A stretch of 6,974 nt of DNA. Source: Desulfobacterales bacterium (GTDB lineage Bacteria > Desulfobacterota > Desulfobacteria > Desulfobacterales > UBA5852). The translations under genes were made by a program, and so were the position numbers. The stretch lies in NCBI GenBank assembly GCA_016735415.1, contig JAERRP010000731.1, positions 1 to 6,974 of the forward strand, given 5' to 3'. Under the pieces are notes generated by a model that ran no database searches, had not been told where the DNA came from, and saw only the letters and a program-made list of their open reading frames with translations. Shown one piece after another: positions 1 to 5,316 of the stretch (within the stretch, counting starts at the first letter, position 1; every line of letters starts with the position of its first letter).

Positions 1-1
1 A

Positions 2-109
2 AGGGGATACTACCGGCAGAAAAACTGGATTTTTACCGTCATCAGTGTTCTGGAAATTCTCGTTTTGTCCCTGGCGGCATCAGGACTGCTGGGTAGCGGC
101 GGGCATTAA
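2..109 (+). CDS. C-terminal end of a membrane protein (partial, 5' end outside window)
   Basis: The frame is open from the window edge to TAA at 107-109 and gives 35 residues. They begin with a basic, aromatic stretch (RGYYRQKNW). A hydrophobic run follows at about residues 9-30, long enough for one membrane-spanning helix, and the tail is short and glycine-rich (GSGGH). A positively charged flank followed by a final helix is typical of the last segment of a polytopic membrane protein or transporter. The other two forward frames also reach stops near here, but their translations show no hydrophobic pattern. The family cannot be named from so little sequence. It lies 63 bp upstream of the double-receiver gene on the same strand and could be co-transcribed with it. 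Confidence 0.5.
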   Translation, partial: RGYYRQKNWIFTVISVLEILVLSLAASGLLGSGGH

Positions 110-160
110 ATGGTAGCCAGCCTGCAGCAGCATAAAACCCGAATCCCCCATCACACATAA

Positions 161-170
161 AGGTAGGTAG
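161..170 (+). promoter_or_regulatory. Ribosome binding site of the double-receiver gene
   Basis: An AGG-rich stretch (AGGTAGGTAG) lies just upstream of the ATG at 173, with the second AGG ending 5 bases before it. It supports this ATG as the start. The protein then begins MKAKKINILLVDD, the normal distance from an N-terminus to the first receiver beta strand. Confidence 0.55.
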
Positions 171-172
171 AA

Positions 173-979
173 ATGAAGGCTAAAAAAATAAACATCCTGC
201 TGGTAGATGACAATCGCAAATTTCTTGCAGCCGCCGCCGAGCGCGCCAAAATCAAAGGGTTTAACGTATTCACGGCAGAAAACGGCAAGGCCGCTCTGGA
301 AATCGCCAAAGACACGCCGATCCATGTGGCCGTCGTCGATCACCAGATGCCGGATATGGAAGGCCTGGTGGTCATCACCAAACTCAAGGGAATGCTGCCC
401 GACATCCGGGCAATCCTATTGACCGGTCATGGTGACGAAAAATTGAAGGAGGCCACCCAGGCACTCAATTCAACCTATTTTGATAAGGCCGAGATGGGCC
501 GTTTCTGGGAGTTTCTTTCCAATCTGCCGCTTGGAAACATCAACATCCTTCTGGTCGACGACAATGAAAACTTTGTCAATACGCTGGCCGAGCGAATCCG
601 GCTGAAGGGGTATGACCCACTGGTCGCCTTGAACGGCCGGGAGGCGATAGAGATTGCCAGAAGCAACAGGATCCAGATGGCCGTCGTGGACCATGACATG
701 CCCGATATGGACGGCCTGGTGGTCATCACCAAACTCAAGGAAATCGACCCCACTGTTCACACACTGCTCCTCACCGGACACGGGGATGAAAAACTCAGGG
801 AGGCGACCCGGGCACTCAATTCCCAATATTTTGAAAAAGAGGAGATGAATAAGTTCTGGAGCTTCATTCGCCGGAACCTGCAGCGGCTGGAAAATCACAT
901 GGCAGCGGCAGGAATGGCCACTGGCGGCGGTATTGAGGATGCACTGGATATTGAATCTTCCCGTGAGAAAAAACGCTGA
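173..979 (+). CDS. Tandem double-receiver response regulator without output domain
   Basis: The protein has 268 residues and two complete CheY-like receiver domains, at about 5-117 and 122-235. Domain 1 has the acidic pair D12/D13, phosphoacceptor D56, T84 and K105. Domain 2 has D129/D130, D173, T201 and K222. All residues needed for phosphorylation by a histidine kinase are therefore present twice. In both domains the conserved Lys is followed by Ala or Glu, not the usual Pro, and then by EM..FW.F. A charged tail of about 35 residues (233-268) shows no recognisable output domain. Such proteins usually act by protein-protein contact, as phosphorelay intermediates or as phosphate sinks; which applies here is inference. 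The two domains are near-copies at DNA level. The next gene downstream starts with a third receiver of the same type, which suggests a shared kinase. No kinase is in the window. Confidence 0.93.
   Translation: MKAKKINILLVDDNRKFLAAAAERAKIKGFNVFTAENGKAALEIAKDTPIHVAVVDHQMPDMEGLVVITKLKGMLPDIRAILLTGHGDEKLKEATQALNSTYFDKAEMGRFWEFLSNLPLGNINILLVDDNENFVNTLAERIRLKGYDPLVALNGREAIEIARSNRIQMAVVDHDMPDMDGLVVITKLKEIDPTVHTLLLTGHGDEKLREATRALNSQYFEKEEMNKFWSFIRRNLQRLENHMAAAGMATGGGIEDALDIESSREKKR
362..389 (+). repeat. 28-bp exact direct repeat, copy 1 (within receiver 1)
   Basis: This copy encodes GLVVITKLK, just after the phosphoacceptor loop of the first receiver. It is identical to 713-740. The copies are 351 bp apart, exactly 117 codons, which is one receiver domain. 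It marks a duplicated domain and is not a mobile-element repeat. Confidence 0.9.
713..740 (+). repeat. 28-bp exact direct repeat, copy 2 (within receiver 2)
   Basis: This is the second copy of the 362-389 repeat, in the same reading frame and at the same place in receiver 2. Neighbouring stretches are also close at DNA level, for example around the phosphoacceptor codons (338-340 and 689-691) and the shared GGCACTCAATTC in the ALNS segment. Confidence 0.9.
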
Positions 980-1155
980 GGGGAACTTAAAAAAATCAGA
1001 TGCTTCCCGGCCGGCAGCGTGGGCTGTCTAATAAAAGATGGCACATCGCCCGACAATGTTTGAAGAAGATTTTCGTTTGATGGATATTCAGGTTTGCAAT
1101 GGGTCGATTGTGCCGGACCCACTTTTTATGGCCTTGACAGGGAACAAAATCAGAC

Positions 1156-2643
1156 ATGACAACACAACCAAAAACAGTCCTTCTGGTCGACGATGAAGAA
1201 AAATTGCTCAATTCCATTGCCCAGCGTATGAAAGTGTTGGGGTTTGTGCCGTTCACGGCGACCAATGGCATGGCGGCAATTGACATTGCCATGAAAAATC
1301 CTATCGACATGGCCATCGTCGATCTTCAAATGCCCGATATGAACGGGCTGGTGACGATTACCAAGCTAAAGGAAATCAAACCCAACTTAAAAACCATCCT
1401 GCTCACCGGGCATGGCAACGAGAAGGTCAGACAGGCCACCGAATCGCTCAACACGCTCTATTTCGAAAAAGAAGAAATGGGGGGGTTCTGGCGTTTTATC
1501 AAACAACTGAATACGGATGGCAACGTCGTCGTCATCCGTCCCGCAGCAACTTCCCAGCCTCCCCCCTCACGCGGAGAGAATCAGCCCAGCAGATATTCGG
1601 CTAATGAAATCGAAATCCGAGCCCATCATGATTTTGTCAAAACCGGTGAGCGGGTCGATGGGATCTCAAAGGGTCCCCGCCGATCCATCGACATGGACCG
1701 GCTGCGGATTGTCGGCGAAACGCAAGCCATGCAGGCGCTGCGCAAAAATATTGAACGCATGGCCTCGTTAGACTGTACGGTAGCCCTGCGTGGAGAATCG
1801 GGCACCGGCAAGGAACTGGCGGCCAGGGCCATACACGCAGGAAGTCTGCGCTGCAATCATCGCTTTCTGGCCATCAATTGCACAAACTTCAGTAGCGAAC
1901 AACTCGCCGGGCAACTCCTCGGCTACCAAAGCGGGGATCTTTCTGAGGCCATCCGAACCCACAACGGCATCTTCAGTAGCGGCCAGATGGGAACGCTTCT
2001 TTTCGACAAGGTTGAAAAGATGCCTCTCCATATGCAGGGTCAGCTGTTGAGCATCCTCGACATGGCCGACAGTCAGCGATCCGGTGGTCTTCAGGAAACG
2101 GGCATCGATATGCGGATCCTGGTTGCCACCGATACGGATCTGGCAAAACGGGCCAGCACGGGATCCTTTAATCAAGACCTCTACCATCGCCTGAAGCGCT
2201 TCGAGCTGACCATCCCACCGCTACGGGAACGCAAGGATGACATCCATCCCCTATGCCGGTATTTCTTCGACAAGTACAGGAAGGAGCTGGGAAAACCGGT
2301 GGTTTCGATTTCGCCGGAGGTCGTAAAAATCCTGGTCGAATATGATTTCCCCGGAAATGTTCGTGAATTGGAACACATTATCGAGCGTGCGGTGATCCTT
2401 GTCGACGGTAAAACCATTGAACGAAAGCACCTGCCGGTGAGATTTCTCCAGGAGTTGAAACCGGCCGGACCTTCGGTGCCCAGAGAATTCTCAACGCTGG
2501 CCGAATTGGAAAAACGGTATATCGTTGAAGTTCTTGAAGCCACGAAGGGGAATAAATCCAAGACCGCGGAAATCCTGGGCATTAGCCGGGCCGCGCTGTG
2601 GCGCAAATTGAAACAACTCAAGGCCGAACGTCCTGACCAATGA
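1156..2643 (+). CDS. NtrC-family response regulator with degenerate sigma54-activation machinery
   Basis: The protein has 495 residues: receiver (about 6-118), low-complexity linker (120-180), AAA+ domain (about 183-415) and Fis-type helix-turn-helix (about 447-488). The receiver is complete, with D12/D13, phosphoacceptor D56, T84 and K105. Walker A is canonical (GESGTGKE, 213-220), as are PPLRERKDDI (354-363) and FPGNVRELE (398-406). The HTH (KTAEILGISRAALWRKLKQL) looks functional. By contrast the GAFTGA sigma54-contact loop reads GDLSEA (260-265). The Walker B acidic pair reads DK (284-285) where DE is expected, the sensor I Asn is D326, and the first arginine of the F-R-x-D-L segment is N339; R345 is kept. 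Known family members without GAFTGA (TyrR, Rhodobacter NtrC) work without sigma54, so a role as repressor or sigma70-type regulator is likely here; its targets are unknown. The start ATG has a purine-rich AGGGA about 12 bases upstream, a loose ribosome site. The gene lies 176 bp after the double-receiver gene. Confidence 0.93.
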   Translation: MTTQPKTVLLVDDEEKLLNSIAQRMKVLGFVPFTATNGMAAIDIAMKNPIDMAIVDLQMPDMNGLVTITKLKEIKPNLKTILLTGHGNEKVRQATESLNTLYFEKEEMGGFWRFIKQLNTDGNVVVIRPAATSQPPPSRGENQPSRYSANEIEIRAHHDFVKTGERVDGISKGPRRSIDMDRLRIVGETQAMQALRKNIERMASLDCTVALRGESGTGKELAARAIHAGSLRCNHRFLAINCTNFSSEQLAGQLLGYQSGDLSEAIRTHNGIFSSGQMGTLLFDKVEKMPLHMQGQLLSILDMADSQRSGGLQETGIDMRILVATDTDLAKRASTGSFNQDLYHRLKRFELTIPPLRERKDDIHPLCRYFFDKYRKELGKPVVSISPEVVKILVEYDFPGNVRELEHIIERAVILVDGKTIERKHLPVRFLQELKPAGPSVPREFSTLAELEKRYIVEVLEATKGNKSKTAEILGISRAALWRKLKQLKAERPDQ

Positions 2644-2737
2644 TTCTTTCCACAGTATCGCGGGCGAGTGGATTTTTCAATGGATCAAAACACCTTCGAA
2701 TAAGAGCTTTCCAAGGTACGCATGACAATAAAGCGGT

Positions 2738-2745
2738 AAAGGAAT
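2738..2745 (+). promoter_or_regulatory. Ribosome binding site that decides the TrkA-like start
   Basis: AAAGGAAT lies 6-8 bases upstream of the GTG at 2751. It supports a GTG start giving VKMVIVGAGEVG, where a TrkA protein is expected to begin. The alternative ATG at 2640 overlaps the stop of the previous gene but would add 37 residues unlike any TrkA N-terminus. Confidence 0.55.
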
Positions 2746-2750
2746 GTTGG

Positions 2751-3320
2751 GTGAAAATGGTCATTGTGGGTGCCGGTGAAGTGGGGTTTCATATTGCCCG
2801 CCGTCTGGCGCGGGAGAACAAGAATGCAGTGGTCATCAATAATAATCCGGAGGCCCTTAAACGGCTTTCGGAAAGCATTGACGTTCAGACAATCACAGGT
2901 TCTGGGAGAAGTCCCGCCATCCTGGAAACGGCCGGTATCCGCGGGGCTGAAATCATGCTGGCCGTGACCGATTCCGACGAGGTGAATGTGGTCGCGTGCC
3001 TGATGGCCGACACCCTGTCTCCCATCACCAAGAAGCTGGCCCGGTTGCGGGGAGACGATTTTGACCGCTATCATGAAACCTTTAAGGTAAACGCACCGCA
3101 TATCGATACGGTCATCAACCCAGACATTGAGGTGGTCCGGACCATCGAACGGCTCATGAGTGTGCCGGGTGCCGTGGACGTATGCGAATTTGCCGACGGT
3201 CGCATCAAGTTTGTCGGTGTTTATCTGGAGCCCGGTTCTCGCCTGACCGGTGTGCGGCTGGCTGATCTGCCGAGCGTTCTTAAACCTATTAAGTCCCATT
3301 GCGAGACCACTGCGAATTGA
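2751..3320 (+). CDS. Truncated TrkA-like potassium-uptake regulator (RCK domain)
   Basis: From the GTG start the product is 189 residues. Residues 1 to about 125 match the TrkA_N (RCK) Rossmann domain: GAGEVG at 7-12 for nucleotide binding, then GSGRSPAILETAG and LAVTDSDEVNVVACLMA, close to the E. coli TrkA segments AVTSSDETNMVACQVA and neighbours. A TrkA_C domain begins near IERLMSVPGAVDV but stops at SHCETTAN, before its last strands. Full TrkA has about 455 residues in two N+C modules; single-module KtrA-type proteins have about 220. This copy is therefore short by either standard. These proteins sit on the cytoplasmic side of Trk/Ktr potassium channels and gate them in response to NAD(H) or ATP; no channel gene is visible here. 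The residue after beta strand 2 that normally is Asp is Asn30 (VVINNNPE). Sequence after the stop suggests a frameshifted or recombined locus, so this may be a pseudogene. Confidence 0.75.
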   Translation: MKMVIVGAGEVGFHIARRLARENKNAVVINNNPEALKRLSESIDVQTITGSGRSPAILETAGIRGAEIMLAVTDSDEVNVVACLMADTLSPITKKLARLRGDDFDRYHETFKVNAPHIDTVINPDIEVVRTIERLMSVPGAVDVCEFADGRIKFVGVYLEPGSRLTGVRLADLPSVLKPIKSHCETTAN

Positions 3321-3518
3321 ATATCCGGGGAGGAAGATCTGACCCCCGCTTTTTTCCCCAATGCCCGATGGATAGTGGACTACGCAAACGAAACGGACAT
3401 CCCACTTTACGAGTCGCTGGGGCTCGGTACCGCTTCCGGTGAAGTTGCGGGTGTGGAACCACCCGAGAAACAGTACTCTGTTGCCGCAATCAACCCGAAA
3501 AGAGTGAGCGCAGGATAA
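3321..3518 (+). pseudogene. Orphan open frame in register with the truncated TrkA-like gene
   Basis: Directly after the TGA at 3318-3320 the same frame stays open for 65 codons to TAA at 3516-3518. There is no ATG start; the only candidates are CTG at 3339 and GTG at 3372, and neither has a clear ribosome site. The translation looks protein-like, with mixed codons and segments such as WIVDYANETDIPLYESLG and KQYSVAAINPKRVSAG. I do not recognise its family. The first residues (ISGEEDLTPAFF) could loosely correspond to the end of a TrkA_C domain (IIPxGEDxLxPGDxVYF); the rest does not look like TrkA. It is most likely a gene remnant or a fusion point left by deletion or recombination. A TGA-recoded extension is a less likely alternative. 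Confidence 0.35.
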
Positions 3519-3532
3519 GGCTAAAAGGCTAA
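3517..3532 (+). repeat. Short tandem repeat, 8 bp x 2
   Basis: AAGGCTAA occurs twice head to tail, starting inside the TAA that ends the orphan frame. It is short enough to be chance or a slippage product. The remaining bases up to 3586 show no gene or clear promoter. Confidence 0.5.
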
Positions 3533-3586
3533 CAACGAGCGCAACGCGGCCCCGGTATCTATGCCAGTTGCCCCATGTCAGCACAT

Positions 3587-3590
3587 AGGA
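3587..3590 (+). promoter_or_regulatory. Ribosome binding site of the spermidine-synthase-like gene
   Basis: AGGA lies 7 bases before the ATG at 3598 and supports that start. The ribosome binding site and the gap after the orphan frame show that this gene can be translated independently of the disrupted locus upstream. Confidence 0.5.
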
Positions 3591-3597
3591 TGCCACC

Positions 3598-4359
3598 ATG
3601 AAACCGAGAGTAAGAATAGGTGCAGCCCGGACCCCGGACGGAGGCGAGATGGTGCTTTATCAGCATGGCCGTGATTTCTCGATCAAGATCAACGGTCAGG
3701 ATTTAATGCACAGTCGCCAACATGAGTCGGAACTGGAACTGGCGCGGCTGGGTTGTGCGCATCTGGCTGATTGCCAGGCGCCCCGCATACTCATCGGAGG
3801 CTTGGGTATGGGCTATACCCTGCGCCAGGCGCTCGACATGCTCAGCCCCCAGGCCCAGGTGGTGGTGGGTGAACTGTTGGGTGCGGTCGTCGAATGGAAT
3901 CGTGAGTTCTTCGGGGAACTCAACGGCCAGCCGCTGGGGGACAAACGGGTTGTTCTCAAGACGGGCGATATCGTCGAGCTTATCGCACGTTCCAAGAGCA
4001 GATTCGATGCGATCCTGCTGGATATCGATAATGGTCCCAGCGCGATGACCGATTCGGGGAACCGCCGTCTGTACGGTCTTGAAGGAATTCAGGCCTGTCG
4101 CCGCGCGCTGCGCGAACAGGGGTGCCTGGCGGTGTGGTCGGCTGAGCCCAGCAAGAAATTCGAGCAGCTTTTAATGCGTTGCAACTTCCATGTGCGCCGT
4201 TTCCGGGTTTCATCCTACCAGGGGAGTAAATCGCAGTCACGTTTTGTATGGGCCGCTTCGGAGGACAAGACGATCCTTCCTCGCGGTGGCGGCGAGCCGC
4301 GCCTGCCGCTCAAGAACGCGTCGAAGGGAAGTCGCCGACGGTTCCGCGCGAGACGCTGA
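3598..4359 (+). CDS. Spermidine-synthase-like (PABS-fold) SAM-binding protein
   Basis: The 253-residue protein has a class I Rossmann methyltransferase fold of the polyamine-synthase type. The visible motifs are a glycine-rich nucleotide loop (ILIGGLGMGYTLRQAL, about 64-79), an acidic residue at the end of strand 2 (VVVGELLGAVVEWN, E92) that should hold the SAM ribose, a motif III-like FDAILLDIDNGPS (136-148), and a following LYGLEGIQACRRALREQGCLAVWS helix-strand typical of the family. True spermidine synthases carry D-S-x-D-P at motif III. Here it reads D142-I-D-N145-G-P, so the second Asp is Asn in an ungapped alignment, which argues against classical aminopropyl transfer. The substrate is unknown. 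The C-terminus from about 228 is rich in Arg, Lys and Gly, perhaps for nucleic acid or anionic ligand contact. The gene is GC-rich (line 3781-3840 has 38 of 60 G/C). It may instead be annotated simply as a SAM-dependent methyltransferase. Confidence 0.85.
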   Translation: MKPRVRIGAARTPDGGEMVLYQHGRDFSIKINGQDLMHSRQHESELELARLGCAHLADCQAPRILIGGLGMGYTLRQALDMLSPQAQVVVGELLGAVVEWNREFFGELNGQPLGDKRVVLKTGDIVELIARSKSRFDAILLDIDNGPSAMTDSGNRRLYGLEGIQACRRALREQGCLAVWSAEPSKKFEQLLMRCNFHVRRFRVSSYQGSKSQSRFVWAASEDKTILPRGGGEPRLPLKNASKGSRRRFRARR

Positions 4360-4395
4360 CCGCGGACACCCGGTGTCCCCCCCCCTCCGGTCAGT
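4355..4395 (+). terminator. Nested inverted repeat at the end of the spermidine-synthase-like gene
   Basis: An outer stem CTGACCG (4356-4362) pairs with CGGTCAG (4388-4394) and can extend by one G-T pair. Inside it lies a tight hairpin, GGACAC (4364-4369) with GTGTCC (4373-4378) around a 3-base loop. Between the inner stem and the outer right arm is a C9 run (4377-4385, its first two bases in the stem). The stop codon at 4357-4359 is inside the outer left arm. The place suits transcription termination, but no U-tract follows, so a classical intrinsic terminator is doubtful. It could also protect the 3' end of the mRNA. Confidence 0.4.
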
Positions 4396-4486
4396 CCGCA
4401 CATTGTAACAAGGGTGCATATATGGCGGTTCTGGAATAGAAAGGCAGAAGCGCTGTTTCAAAATTCAGTTCTCTTAAGTGGACCTT

Positions 4487-5194
4487 ATGCCGGAAAGTCA
4501 GAAAAAATTTAAAAGGCCCCCCAGAAAATACCAGCCCAAGGGGCTTTCTATTCTCTATGAAGATCATGATATTCTGGTGGTGGATAAAATAAGCGGTCTT
4601 TTAACAGTGAGTACTGAAAAAGTCAGTGAAAATACAGCTTATTATCGTTTAAATACGTACGTAAGGAAAGGGAATCAGAAATCAAGAAACCGGGTATTTA
4701 TCGTGCACCGTCTGGATCGAGATACTTCCGGTATTATCGTTTTTGCTAAAAACGCAAATGCCAAGCGTTATCTTCAGGAAGAGTGGCATGGATTTAAAAA
4801 AATATATTTTGCCGTCGTACATGGGACCTTACCGAAGAAGGATGGCGTAATCACTTCATATCTTGCCGAAAACCGTTTTCATAAAATGTATTCGGTTGAT
4901 AATCCCGAAAAAGGTAAGTTTGCTAAAACCGGGTTTAAAGTTTTGAGAGAATCCAAAAGATACAGTCTGCTTGAAATAGATCTGTTGACTGGTAGGAAAA
5001 ACCAGATCCGGGCTCATTTTTCGGAAAAAGGGACTCCTGTCGCGGGTGATAAAATATATGGGAAAAAAGACAAGGGTATTAAGAGACTCACACTGCATGC
5101 GGCATCCATAACATTATTCCATCCCCATACAAAAAAGGAAATGACCTTTGAGACAAAAGTTCCTGCTTATTTTAAATCCCTGGTCAAAAGTTAA
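4487..5194 (+). CDS. RluA-family RNA pseudouridine synthase
   Basis: The protein has 235 residues from the ATG at 4487. A GTG at 4478 would add three residues. I prefer the ATG because AAGTGG, a weak ribosome site, lies 5 bases before it and nothing precedes the GTG. The catalytic motif HRLDRDTSG (74-82) carries the nucleophilic Asp79 that is invariant in RluA enzymes. The supporting family motifs ILYEDHDILVVDKISGLL (22-39), GRKNQIRAHF and GTPVAGDKIYG, then LHAASITLFHP near the end, are all present. No S4 domain precedes the catalytic domain; instead there is a short basic N-terminus (KKFKRPPRKYQPKG). The enzyme converts uridine to pseudouridine in rRNA or tRNA in the cytoplasm. The exact RNA site cannot be told from sequence alone, so no subfamily name is given. 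It is markedly AT-richer than the genes upstream (line 4561-4620 has 21 of 60 G/C). Confidence 0.92.
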   Translation: MPESQKKFKRPPRKYQPKGLSILYEDHDILVVDKISGLLTVSTEKVSENTAYYRLNTYVRKGNQKSRNRVFIVHRLDRDTSGIIVFAKNANAKRYLQEEWHGFKKIYFAVVHGTLPKKDGVITSYLAENRFHKMYSVDNPEKGKFAKTGFKVLRESKRYSLLEIDLLTGRKNQIRAHFSEKGTPVAGDKIYGKKDKGIKRLTLHAASITLFHPHTKKEMTFETKVPAYFKSLVKS

Positions 5195-5234
5195 AGACGG
5201 CGGCTGTTGTATTGATTCTAAACTAATGAATACA

Positions 5235-5251
5235 GACGTAAATCGGACGTC
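5235..5251. promoter_or_regulatory. Short inverted repeat, possible operator, upstream of the acylase gene
   Basis: GACGT, a 7-base spacer and ACGTC form a perfect 5-bp inverted repeat about 65 bases upstream of the acylase start, in the 122-bp gap after the pseudouridine synthase. The spacing would suit a dimeric regulator, but a 5-bp arm can occur by chance. No convincing -35/-10 pair was found next to it. Confidence 0.2.
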
Positions 5252-5305
5252 GGGTGAGTAGCATACACAATTTAGCCGTTTGATAGAAAAAGAACGTCCT
5301 TGAAT

Positions 5306-5309
5306 GGAG
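5306..5309 (+). promoter_or_regulatory. Ribosome binding site of the acylase gene
   Basis: GGAG lies 7 bases before the ATG at 5317. An in-frame TAG at 5284-5286, with no start codon between it and 5317, rules out a longer N-terminus. Together these fix the start of the acylase and show that it lacks a leader. Confidence 0.6.
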
Positions 5310-5316
5310 AATAAAA

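Noticed and set aside
470..898. Minus-strand open frame of 142 codons across the double-receiver gene
   Set aside because: It is a shadow of a confidently identified plus-strand gene and has no domain of its own.
1038..1054. Possible sigma54 promoter (TGGCAC) between the two regulator genes
   Set aside because: The -24-like TGGCAC is present but the matching -12 position reads CCGA, not TTGC.
1134..1139. TTGACA resembling a sigma70 -35 box before the NtrC-like gene
   Set aside because: At normal spacing the -10 position would fall inside the coding start and does not resemble TATAAT.
2640..2750. ATG at 2640 as the start of the TrkA-like gene, overlapping the previous stop (ATGA)
   Set aside because: It would add 37 residues with no TrkA resemblance before VKMVIVGAGEVG. 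The GTG at 2751 has a good ribosome site and gives the expected N-terminus.
3533..3545. 13-base identity to the conserved 16S rRNA segment CAACGAGCGCAAC
   Set aside because: Flanking bases do not continue the 16S sequence, and a 13-base match can arise by chance. It is not an rRNA gene or a credible fragment.
2685..3599. Long minus-strand open frame of 304 codons
   Set aside because: It lies opposite the TrkA-like gene and the orphan frame. Its translation shows no recognisable domain, while the plus-strand frame matches TrkA clearly.
5195..5316. Sigma70 promoter for the acylase gene in the AT-rich gap
   Set aside because: TTGTAT and TTGATT are present, but neither has a convincing TATAAT-like box at 16-18 bases.
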